Assembly: GCA_029570205.1 (NCBI GenBank)
Contig: JAKQSI010000034.1
Coordinates: 54,716 to 118,715 of the forward strand
Length of the DNA: 64,000 nucleotides
Direction: 5' to 3'
Source of the DNA: Candidatus Omnitrophota bacterium
Lineage (GTDB): Bacteria > Hinthialibacterota > Hinthialibacteria > Hinthialibacterales > JAKPRU01
Below the pieces are notes generated by a model. It saw only the letters and a list, made by a program, of their open reading frames with translations. It made no database searches and was not told the DNA's origin. Positions within the stretch are counted from its first letter, which is position 1; the number at the start of each line of letters is the position of its first letter. The translations under genes and the position numbers were made by a program. Positions 1 through 7,368 of this stretch are shown in pieces.

Positions 1-577
1 GCCACAACATCACAGCCGCCCACAATGCCAGAATCAAGTACCCCGCCAAATGGTTGGGATTACCGAACCGGCCGAGCGTGCGACCCGCCTCCAGCGTTTG
101 AATCAGATCGTGTTGCATCACGGGATCGCAGGACAATTCGTTCCGCAGGGATTCGAGAAGATCCGCATAGCCGGCGGACTGGTGCGATACCGCCTCCATG
201 GACAAAAGAACGGCTCCGGTAATCGCTCCAATAATCAACATTCGCCGACAACGTTCATCAGCAGTGAGCGCCGCCGTAAGGACATACAGCATTGCGCCCA
301 GCAGAAGACGCACGAATTTCTCCTGGGACTGATACGGATAGATGGAGTGAAATACATAAATCAGCGCGGTCACAAGTACGGCACAAAGCGGATAAAACAA
401 CGGGAGACTCGAAAGTCGCCGCCAGGAAATCCCCGGAGAGATGCAAATCAGCAAAAACAAAAGGGGAATCAGGGAACCGTAAAAAAACCGGGAGGCCGGA
501 TGCGACATCTGCGGATAAAGCGGTAATGCCGCCAGAGAGAAGGCAAACAGATATGAGACGAACCTTCGATCGATCAT
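1..577 (-). CDS. O-antigen ligase/polymerase-like membrane protein (C-terminus beyond window edge)
   Basis: An open frame runs off the left edge, so only the N-terminal 192 residues are visible. It reads MIDRRFVSYLFAFSLAALP and then alternates hydrophobic stretches with short loops, as in a polytopic inner-membrane protein. Near the edge is GRFGNPNHLAGYL, which resembles the conserved R-x-x-G...NPN segment of the O-antigen ligase/polymerase (WaaL/Wzy) superfamily. Those enzymes join or polymerise glycan repeats at the periplasmic face. The ATG at 577 has a weak ribosome site; two TTG codons 9-12 bases upstream lie nearer a GGAG and are possible starts. The next gene upstream on the same strand (639-1781) is also a membrane protein, so the two may form an envelope glycan operon. 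The family call is moderate; that it is a real coding region is fairly secure. Confidence 0.6.
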   Translation of the reverse strand, partial: MIDRRFVSYLFAFSLAALPLYPQMSHPASRFFYGSLIPLLFLLICISPGISWRRLSSLPLFYPLCAVLVTALIYVFHSIYPYQSQEKFVRLLLGAMLYVLTAALTADERCRRMLIIGAITGAVLLSMEAVSHQSAGYADLLESLRNELSCDPVMQHDLIQTLEAGRTLGRFGNPNHLAGYLILALWAAVMLW

Positions 578-638
578 TTCAAGCAACAATTTGTTTCGGT
601 TCTCCGATTGTAGTCATTCCATCGTAGAGATTGAACCG

Positions 639-1781
639 TCATGCGGATATTCGTATTTTGGAAGGGTTCTCTTGATCGGTTTTCCATTCGTAAAGAAGAA
701 ACAATAGAACGGCGGTAATGGAAAGGACCAACGGCCAAAGCGCGAGGGGCGATTGGAGATACAGCGCCGCAACAACCGCCGAAACCCAATAACGTGAGAA
801 AGACAATCGGTTCTCAAACAATTGCAGCCCCCGACAGACCAGCGGCAGGATGACCGGAAAAGCGTAAAAAAGCAGTCGGTGGACATCGACTGCGACCGTC
901 ATGGGTAATAAAACAAAAACGAGATGGACCGCAATTATTAGAAGATCCCGCAGGCCCAACCCCATTATCCCCAGAACCGCCCAGGGTAGCAGCTGACCGA
1001 ACAACCATCGCAGAATCTCTTGATCGAGAAGAATGGCGAAGCCGCGCTCCCGATAAAACCGAACGGTCTCCCGTATGTTGTCGGCCATGATGGAGGAATG
1101 AGTGTAGCCGATTCCGACATCGACAATCCGGGGCCAGCAGAATTCGATCAGGAATGACGCAATTACGGCGGGGGCTATGCAGGCCACAAACAGAAGTAGC
1201 CGCTTGACTCGAAAGGGATATTCTACAAATGCAACCGCCGCAACGGGAATCAGAAAAAGAGTCTGCTCGCGGTTTACAGTCCCCAGAAACAATGCGGCTC
1301 CAGTTAATGCGTCGAGCCGGTGCCTCAGTCCGAAAAAGAACAGGACGTACGCCAGGAATGCCAGGGGATCGACAAACCAATAATTAGCGAAACAGAACTT
1401 CAGAGTCTGCGAACAGTAGAACAGGATTAAACCGATTCCGCTCAGACGTTGGGATACTCCCCAACTTCTCAGCAGGAAAAACAAGGCCGCGCCGCACAAA
1501 TATAAAGCGCCTGTCGTAACGATTCGAAAACCCGTGTCGATGTCGAACGGGAGAAGAAACACGAGAAATGGAGTAAATAATCGTCTGCCGTACGGATAGA
1601 TTTTTAACGTGAGCGGAGAAAAAGCCATTTCCCGGTACACCGAGACAGGACACCGGTCGGAGGGCGGGACCAGTCTCCACAGAACGACCATGCACATTGC
1701 CGCAAGGCCCAACGCGAGGAGGAAATCGGACCGGCCGAATACCGGCAATCGCTTCCGGTCAGTGGAAATCTTTGCGGACAA
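639..1781 (-). CDS. Polytopic membrane protein, GT-C glycosyltransferase-like
   Basis: 380 residues with about ten hydrophobic segments separated by short charged loops. The segment FANYWFVDPLAFLAYVLFFF and the following TVNREQTLFLIPVA resemble GT-C type mannosyl/arabinosyl-transferases that use polyprenyl-phosphate sugars in the membrane, but no diagnostic DxD or EhD motif is certain. The predicted start is TTG at 1781. It is supported by a GGAG eight bases upstream and by a 23-base overlap with the end of the preceding gene (1759-2553), which suggests translational coupling. With the O-antigen-ligase-like gene downstream, the context points to surface glycan assembly. Function is inferred from topology only. 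Confidence 0.6.
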   Translation of the reverse strand: MSAKISTDRKRLPVFGRSDFLLALGLAAMCMVVLWRLVPPSDRCPVSVYREMAFSPLTLKIYPYGRRLFTPFLVFLLPFDIDTGFRIVTTGALYLCGAALFFLLRSWGVSQRLSGIGLILFYCSQTLKFCFANYWFVDPLAFLAYVLFFFGLRHRLDALTGAALFLGTVNREQTLFLIPVAAVAFVEYPFRVKRLLLFVACIAPAVIASFLIEFCWPRIVDVGIGYTHSSIMADNIRETVRFYRERGFAILLDQEILRWLFGQLLPWAVLGIMGLGLRDLLIIAVHLVFVLLPMTVAVDVHRLLFYAFPVILPLVCRGLQLFENRLSFSRYWVSAVVAALYLQSPLALWPLVLSITAVLLFLLYEWKTDQENPSKIRISA

Positions 1782-2502
1782 AATAGGCGCTCCGGGTGTA
1801 ATCGTAAAAATAAACGGAATGAATCAATAGAAAACCGGGGCGGTCCGCCGGCATCATCACGGCAAAGGCATCATAGTCGCCCAGGCGTTTCCCCGAATCT
1901 TTCAGATTAATGATTGACGGAAGTATAAGGCGTACGCCAAGTTCGGTCTGGGGATACAGCTCCTGTCGATATCCGCTGAAGAAACCGATTTCTTTCTGCT
2001 CGTTCAGACAACAGAAACCCACCCGGGACGCTGGGGAACCCGTGTACGCGAGCAAGAAAATGATTCCTACCATTTCCGGTTCCTCGGGCAATCCCAATGC
2101 CTTACGGTCCACAGCAATCCATTGCCGGACACCATTCCGGGATTCGATACTCAACATGGGAGTTCCATCGGATGCCTCAACCGATGGGATTCCATCCTGA
2201 TAGCCGCTACAAAAGACTGCGGATGGATTCTGTTCGATAAAAGGAATCGGTTGGAAGGATCCGAGAAGCCTGGGCCGCGCCCAATATCCGAGAACAAACA
2301 GCACACATAACCAAAGTCCAAGTGCACCGATTGAACAATACGATAGTCGAGTTATCCAAATCCGAACGACCTGTGGAACGGATGGCTGGTTCACGGAGGC
2401 TGCCTCGAGAACGGTGATGTGTATTCCACCTTGGAACTTTCCCATGTTTACGATACATGATACAAGCCTGCATGTTGAAGCCTCCAACGTGGAGGAAACC
2501 AT
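1759..2502 (-). CDS. Hypothetical single-pass membrane protein
   Basis: I do not recognise the family. The frame is open from 2553. An ATG at 2502 follows an AAGGA about 12 bases upstream, and another ATG lies at 2445 (MGKFQGGIHITV), so the start is uncertain. One clear transmembrane segment (LSYCSIGALGLWLCVLFVLG) is followed by about 170 extracytoplasmic residues, probably beta-rich, ending SAYFVRKDFH. It overlaps the start of the GT-C-like gene and is probably co-transcribed with it and the O-antigen-ligase-like gene. A role in surface glycan production is inferred from position only. Confidence 0.5.
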   Translation of the reverse strand: MVSSTLEASTCRLVSCIVNMGKFQGGIHITVLEAASVNQPSVPQVVRIWITRLSYCSIGALGLWLCVLFVLGYWARPRLLGSFQPIPFIEQNPSAVFCSGYQDGIPSVEASDGTPMLSIESRNGVRQWIAVDRKALGLPEEPEMVGIIFLLAYTGSPASRVGFCCLNEQKEIGFFSGYRQELYPQTELGVRLILPSIINLKDSGKRLGDYDAFAVMMPADRPGFLLIHSVYFYDYTRSAYFVRKDFH

Positions 2503-2556
2503 ATCCGACAGACGGTCCTTTCGATAGGATGGCCCTATGCAGGCCTTTCCCAAACA

Positions 2557-2585
2557 TTGAGCACGCTCATCGTCTCTGCTATCCT
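2557..2585 (+). promoter_or_regulatory. Sigma-70-type promoter of the toxin-antitoxin operon
   Basis: TTGAGC (2557-2562) and TATCCT (2580-2585) are separated by exactly 17 bases and lie just upstream of the AGGAGGAGAG ribosome site of the antitoxin. Four of six bases match the consensus in each box. The short leader and strong ribosome site suit an autoregulated antitoxin. Confidence 0.55.
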
Positions 2586-2611
2586 ATGTCCCTGGAATCA
2601 GGAGGAGAGTT

Positions 2612-2800
2612 ATGTCGAATCTGCTGGAAAAGAACGAGGCACACAGGTTGATCGACCGGATGCCGCCAAACGCGACGTGGGATGATCTCATGCGGGAAAT
2701 CTATGTCCGCGAGGCAATCGAGCGGGGGCTTGCAGACAGTGAGGCCGGACGAACAATAGATGTCAAGGACGTCCGGGCAAAATACGGCGTGCCCGAATGA
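2612..2800 (+). CDS. Type II antitoxin of a RelE/ParE module
   Basis: A small acidic protein of 62 residues. It matches the antitoxin pattern with a central PPNATWDDLMREIYVREAIE segment and a C-terminal DSEAGRTIDVKDVRAKYGV tail, which in this group wraps the toxin. No toxin-like residues are present. A near-perfect ribosome site (AGGAGGAGAG) lies six bases before the ATG. The stop overlaps the toxin start by four bases (ATGA), giving the antitoxin-first coupled order usual for these pairs. It should neutralise the downstream toxin and probably represses its own promoter with it. Confidence 0.8.
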   Translation: MSNLLEKNEAHRLIDRMPPNATWDDLMREIYVREAIERGLADSEAGRTIDVKDVRAKYGVPE

Positions 2801-3096
2801 GAGTCCACTGGACCAATACGGCTCCGGAACACCTGGAAGCAATCCATGATTACATTGCGCGAGATTCCACAACGTATGCCAGGCAATTGGTTCATCGCCT
2901 GACCCGTAAGTCCCAACAGATTGTGAATTTTCCATTCTCCGGACGCAAGGTTCCGAAATACGACTCGGACCGGACTCGCGAAGTGATCGAGTTCCCGTAT
3001 CGAATCATTTATTTCATCAAGTCAGACCGGATCGATGTTCTTGCCGTGATCCACGGAGCAAGGGATATTCTTCAAACGCCGGAAGAATGTGACTGA
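2797..3096 (+). CDS. RelE/ParE-family toxin
   Basis: 99 residues with the expected fold order. An N-terminal beta strand (MRVHWTNTAPEHLEAIHDYI) is followed by helices and then the strands REVIEFPYRIIYFI and IDVLAVIHGARDI. Conserved features include R-x-V-x-x-F-P-Y-R-I-I-Y near residues 66-77 and the H-G-A-R tail. RelE members cut mRNA at the ribosome and ParE members poison gyrase; the sequence alone does not settle which applies. It starts inside the antitoxin stop codon (ATGA). Both partners look intact, unlike the decayed pair at 18.69-19.15 kb. Confidence 0.82.
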   Translation: MRVHWTNTAPEHLEAIHDYIARDSTTYARQLVHRLTRKSQQIVNFPFSGRKVPKYDSDRTREVIEFPYRIIYFIKSDRIDVLAVIHGARDILQTPEECD

Positions 3097-3146
3097 GCCT
3101 TGGAAGTCGGCGCTTATCCTGCTTGTTCGGCAACCAGAACTGTGCC

Positions 3147-4586
3147 ATGCAACCAAATAACAACCACATCGTCCTTATCAGGCCGCCCACGGGTGCGCCA
3201 CGGCTTTCGTTTTTGTCCCTTCAGCCGCCGATCAACCTGGCTTATCTCGCCGCGGCGGTCCGTCCGGCCAATTTCCAGGTGGAAATCTGGGACTACGGGA
3301 TGGATCCTTTCAGCCGGGATGATCTGGAAATGCGCGCGCAGCGGTTCCGTCCCGGCCTTGTGGGAATCTCCTGTCTCACACCGACCATTCCGTTCGGTTA
3401 TGAAATCGCTACGGCGGTTAAGGAGATCTCACCGGATACCAAGGTTGTTATGGGCGGTTCGCATTCCAGCGCGCTTCCGCAGCAGACCCTGGAGGAATGC
3501 CCGGCGCTGGATGCGGTCGTTGTGGGAGAAGGAGAGCAAACGTTTCTGGAATGCGCGGAACGGGTGCGCTCCGGCAATTCCCTCGTGGGCTGCGCGGGGT
3601 TGGCACACAGACAGGGGGGCAGCCTCATCGTAGAGCCGCCTCGACCGTTGGTTTCCTCGCTGGATGAGTTGTCGTTTCCGGCGCGGGAATTGCTGGATCA
3701 CGAAAGGTATTCAAAGGTACAGCATTCTCGCGGTATTTCGGAACAATTCGGCCCGCAGACGGAGATCTTCACCTCCAGAGGATGTCCGGGCCGGTGCATT
3801 TTCTGTGCGGTAAATGTCAACTACGGCTCTCGCGTGCGGTTTCGGAGCGTAGAGAATGTCTTGGCGGAGGTGGAAGAATGCCAACGGTGTTTCGGTATTC
3901 GGCATTTCATTATCCAGGATGATACGTTCAATCTTCGGGAAAGCCGTGTCGCAGACCTCATGCGCGGATTTCGTAAACTGGGGGTCCCGTCGTTCTCGTG
4001 TGATGCGCGAGTGGATACGGTCAGCCGCGAAATGCTGGCGGAAATGGCGCGATCCGGTTGCCGAAAAATCTCGTTTGGGGTGGAATCCGGCAGTCCGCGC
4101 ATTCTTGCGCTGAATGGGAAAGGAATCTTGCGGGATCAGGTTGTGCGGGCGTTCGCATGGGCACGCGAGGTCGGCATCGAACTGCTGGAAGCAACATTCA
4201 TGATCGGGAGTCATCCCGATGAGACGGAGGAGGATCTGCGTCAGACGCAGGATTTGATCCGCGAGATCCGACCGGACATCCTGTTCTGCTCCGTGGCGGT
4301 TCCGTATCCGGGAACGGAATTGCGCAATCTCCTGCAGCAGGCCGATTGTTACCCTTCCGAGGAACATTGGGAACATTTCGCGATGTTCACAAACACCCCG
4401 GTCTGGCGGACTTTTCATTTCTCCCCGGAGGAGCTGGTGCGCGCGCGAGACAGAGCGCTTCGGTCCTATTATCTCACGCCACGATACCTTTTGGGTCGGT
4501 TGGGAAAATTGCGTAGCGGAACAGAAGCGAAATACTGGATTCGCGCGGGGATGGATTATCTTCGAGCGACATTCCGGGGCCGTTAA
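3147..4586 (+). CDS. B12-binding-domain radical SAM protein
   Basis: 479 residues from the ATG at 3147; an in-frame TTG at 3123 would add eight. The N-terminal 180 residues look like a cobalamin-binding Rossmann domain (VEIWDYGMDPF..., VVMGGSHSSALP, AVVVGEGEQTF), although the axial-ligand DxHxxG motif is not intact. The radical SAM core follows, with the Fe-S cluster motif RGCPGRCIFC (CxxxCxxC), then the SFGVESGSPRILA region. These proteins methylate or rearrange lipids, hopanoids, tetrapyrroles or peptides. The substrate cannot be read here. The gene is convergent with the cyclase-like gene, and their stop codons overlap in a shared TTAA. Confidence 0.8.
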   Translation: MQPNNNHIVLIRPPTGAPRLSFLSLQPPINLAYLAAAVRPANFQVEIWDYGMDPFSRDDLEMRAQRFRPGLVGISCLTPTIPFGYEIATAVKEISPDTKVVMGGSHSSALPQQTLEECPALDAVVVGEGEQTFLECAERVRSGNSLVGCAGLAHRQGGSLIVEPPRPLVSSLDELSFPARELLDHERYSKVQHSRGISEQFGPQTEIFTSRGCPGRCIFCAVNVNYGSRVRFRSVENVLAEVEECQRCFGIRHFIIQDDTFNLRESRVADLMRGFRKLGVPSFSCDARVDTVSREMLAEMARSGCRKISFGVESGSPRILALNGKGILRDQVVRAFAWAREVGIELLEATFMIGSHPDETEEDLRQTQDLIREIRPDILFCSVAVPYPGTELRNLLQQADCYPSEEHWEHFAMFTNTPVWRTFHFSPEELVRARDRALRSYYLTPRYLLGRLGKLRSGTEAKYWIRAGMDYLRATFRGR

Positions 4587-5944
4587 GCAGGATCTTGTTT
4601 TGTCTCCTGCCCCATCTTTGTCAGGCGCATCAGCCCGCGCTCGATTTTCCGCTGGTCGGCGTTCTCCCGCAGTTGTCGTTCCGTTCGGTGCCAGATGACC
4701 TTGTAAACATCTTGGGGTTCTTCAACCCCTTTCATCTTGAAGGTATCCACAAATCGCATGTCATACCGATCCTCTTCTTCGAGAATCTCGTATAAGGCTT
4801 TCGAGAGGTAAATGTCATCGGCTTGCGCTACCCCTTGAACGCCCTTTCCGATGCCCAAGTCCACTGTTTGCACAATTTCTTTGCGCTGGCGAACCACATC
4901 ACCGATGTGAACACCGATTGCGGCCCGGACATGCTTCTTCGCATCCAGGACGCTGTTTCGGCGAAACAGAAGCGCCTGTATCTCAATGGCGGCATCAACG
5001 GCACGATCCGGCTGTTTTCCGGGGAAACAGGCCATTACCTGATCGCCCTCTCCGGATTCCAGGTAGGTCGCACCATGTTTTAGCAGAACCGGCTCGACGA
5101 TATTGCGATAATCCTTAATCAGTTCGTTCCCCATGCGGTCGCCAAGCGTCCAGAACTTCTTACTGGACTCGCTGACATCAATATAGAAGATAGCGTGCCG
5201 TTCCCTGTATCCCTCCACGGTCCCACCGGATGGCGCTTCATGCTCCACCTCGACGATCACGTCCGCCCAGTTGAACAAATACAGATCCTGAGGAACCGGG
5301 ATGTTTTTCACCTGCGCAGTTCGAGCAAACAGGATGGGATATCGTTCGTTTTTGCACAGGGCATTGTAGATTGGTTTGGACAGGAAGATCTGTCCCGGTT
5401 TCGCCTCTGTCTGAACCCGTTTGGCGAGATTGCAGGCGTTGGATTGTTGCAGCTCCCCCCGATCATAAACCACATCGCCGAAATGGATTCCGATGGACGG
5501 AATGAGATGTTTGGCACCTTCATGGGGTGGGTCCCACGCCATCAGAATGTGCTGAACCTCCAACGCGGCCTCTGCGGCCTCTTCCGGTTTTTCGAAACAC
5601 ACTACAACCTGTGACCCTTCCGAGTTGGAGATATAGGTCGCATCATGCCGCTGCAAAACAGGGCGAATGACCTGCTGAAACTCTCGCAAAACCAGCACAG
5701 GAGTTTCCTCATTAATCAGCCACAATTCCTTGGATGACTCGGAAACATCAATGAACATAATCGCCCACTTGCGGACGAATTTTTCACGATAGATCTGCTC
5801 GGACCGCCTTCCGGCCTCCAATGCCGCATACAGTTTCGCGGTCATTGGATCCTCAGGTTGTTTCTCGCCGGGTTTTCTCAGATTGCGTTCGTCTAAGACA
5901 GGTTGTTTTTTCTTGTGGATGGAGAGATTTCGTTCGTCCAACAT
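4583..5944 (-). CDS. Tandem class III nucleotidyl cyclase-like protein
   Basis: 453 residues with two adenylate/guanylate-cyclase homology domains (about 58-225 and 248-417). Both keep the first metal aspartate (FIDVSES D66; YIDVSES D256). Domain 1 has Ser111 where the second metal aspartate should be (SEGSQVV) but keeps the transition-state pair Asn172 and Arg176 (CNLAKRV). Domain 2 keeps the second aspartate D301 (GEGDQVM) but has Gly at both Asn/Arg positions (GIGKGV). One composite active site per tandem, as in mammalian adenylate cyclases, is therefore possible. The residues that set ATP or GTP choice are not clear. The N-terminus repeats LDERNL twice within 25 residues. No membrane or sensor domain is seen. 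The start follows GAGG. Confidence 0.75.
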   Translation of the reverse strand: MLDERNLSIHKKKQPVLDERNLRKPGEKQPEDPMTAKLYAALEAGRRSEQIYREKFVRKWAIMFIDVSESSKELWLINEETPVLVLREFQQVIRPVLQRHDATYISNSEGSQVVVCFEKPEEAAEAALEVQHILMAWDPPHEGAKHLIPSIGIHFGDVVYDRGELQQSNACNLAKRVQTEAKPGQIFLSKPIYNALCKNERYPILFARTAQVKNIPVPQDLYLFNWADVIVEVEHEAPSGGTVEGYRERHAIFYIDVSESSKKFWTLGDRMGNELIKDYRNIVEPVLLKHGATYLESGEGDQVMACFPGKQPDRAVDAAIEIQALLFRRNSVLDAKKHVRAAIGVHIGDVVRQRKEIVQTVDLGIGKGVQGVAQADDIYLSKALYEILEEEDRYDMRFVDTFKMKGVEEPQDVYKVIWHRTERQLRENADQRKIERGLMRLTKMGQETKQDPA

Positions 5945-6034
5945 GATAACCGCGCCTCATTCGCGGGAATAAACGATCTTTTGGTGTTTGTAAATAATTT
6001 TGACACCGGCTCCCGCGAAATACAAGCCTGAGAG

Positions 6035-7090
6035 TCAACCGCGGATGGAAACCCCGGCCGCAGGATGCTGTTCACCGGGAGCGGCGGCTGCCACCCCCTG
6101 CGGTTCGTACAGCAGGCAGCGCACCTGCCGCCCATCTTCAAGGGTCCGCAGTTCCGGCTCGATTTGCGAACAGCGCTCCATGCGCTGTTCGCAGCGCGGA
6201 TGAAAACGGCAGCCGGGTGGGTAGCGCAACGGGCTGGGAACCGCTCCCTCGATTACATGCAACGGTTCCCCGGGTTGCGCATCCAGCCGTGGGATAGAGC
6301 GGAGCAATCCGCGCGTGTATGGGTGCAGAGGGTCGGCAAAGATCGGATGCACCGGCGCTTCCTCAACAATCTTCCCCGCATACATTACCGCCACCCGATC
6401 GGCAACCTCGGCGATCACTCCCAAGTCGTGCGTGATCAGGATGATCCCCGCATCCATTCGTTTCTTGAGGTCCTCCATCAGGGCCAGAATCTGCGCCTGC
6501 ACAGTAACATCGAGGGCTGTGGTCGGTTCATCGGCAATCAGCAGGTCGGGACTGCACGCAAGCGCCATGGCGATCATCACCCGCTGGCGCATTCCGCCCG
6601 ACAGTTGGTGCGGATATTCATTCGCCCGCCGGCGGGGTTCCGGGATGCGCACCTTTTCCATCATCTCGACCGCAGCCTCAAACGCCTCCTGGCGACTCAT
6701 TTTCCGGTGTATCCGAAACACCTCGGCAATCTGGTCTCCCACAGTGAACACCGGATTGAGAGCGGTCATGGGTTCCTGAAAAATCAGGGAGATGGCATTT
6801 CCGCGAATTTTGCGCATCTCGCGTTCGGAAAGAGTGAGAAGATCATTCCCCCGAAAGAAAATTTGTCCGTTCACAATCCGCCCGGGTGGAGACGGTATCA
6901 GACGCAGAATGGAAAGTGCGGTGACACTTTTCCCGCAGCCCGATTCCCCCACCAATCCCAGGGTCTCGCCGCGCCGGACGCCGAATGTGACTCCATCTAC
7001 CGCTCGGCAGACCCCATCGCCGGTATAGAAATACGTGTGCAAATCCCGAACATCCAGGAGGAATCTGGTTGTCTTTTCCGGTTCGTTCAT
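6035..7090 (-). CDS. Oligopeptide/dipeptide ABC transporter ATPase (OppD/DppD type)
   Basis: 351 residues from the ATG at 7090, which has GGAG five bases upstream; the frame stays open to 7231 but the extra 47 residues do not look like family sequence. Visible motifs are Walker A GESGCGKS (about 48-55), Q-loop [10 protein letters not shown], signature LSGGMRQR (about 163-170), Walker B LLIADEPT, and the switch histidine in ITHDLG. The C-terminal oligopeptide-transporter segment ([17 protein letters not shown]) carries the cysteines expected of OppD/DppD. The enzyme powers uptake of peptides or similar solutes at the inner membrane. No permease, binding protein or OppF partner is next to it, so it is an orphan here. 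Confidence 0.88.
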   Translation of the reverse strand: MNEPEKTTRFLLDVRDLHTYFYTGDGVCRAVDGVTFGVRRGETLGLVGESGCGKSVTALSILRLIPSPPGRIVNGQIFFRGNDLLTLSEREMRKIRGNAISLIFQEPMTALNPVFTVGDQIAEVFRIHRKMSRQEAFEAAVEMMEKVRIPEPRRRANEYPHQLSGGMRQRVMIAMALACSPDLLIADEPTTALDVTVQAQILALMEDLKKRMDAGIILITHDLGVIAEVADRVAVMYAGKIVEEAPVHPIFADPLHPYTRGLLRSIPRLDAQPGEPLHVIEGAVPSPLRYPPGCRFHPRCEQRMERCSQIEPELRTLEDGRQVRCLLYEPQGVAAAAPGEQHPAAGVSIRG

Positions 7091-7368
7091 CTTCACTCCA
7101 AGGCGCGGCAAAAGAACCGCCGGCAAGAAGCCTGAGAACAGCAGTATCCTGAGCAACATCGAGGGGGTCAAGGCGTGCGGGTCCTTGACGCCTGGAAATC
7201 GGTCGCGCCGTGCCGGTGGAGAAGGAGCCAATCGCCTGCCCGGGGAATTCCGTCAGGATGTCTCAAAGATATTGAATTTACACTCAAGGATTGGGGACGA
7301 TAAAAACGTGAGGCCGTTCACCCCCTCCCTCTGTGTCTTCCGCCGATGTGCGGGAACACCATGCGCCC

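Noticed and set aside
7091..7231. 47-codon extension of the ABC ATPase
   Set aside because: The family begins at [14 protein letters not shown], which has a GGAG ribosome site; the extension has no homologous features.
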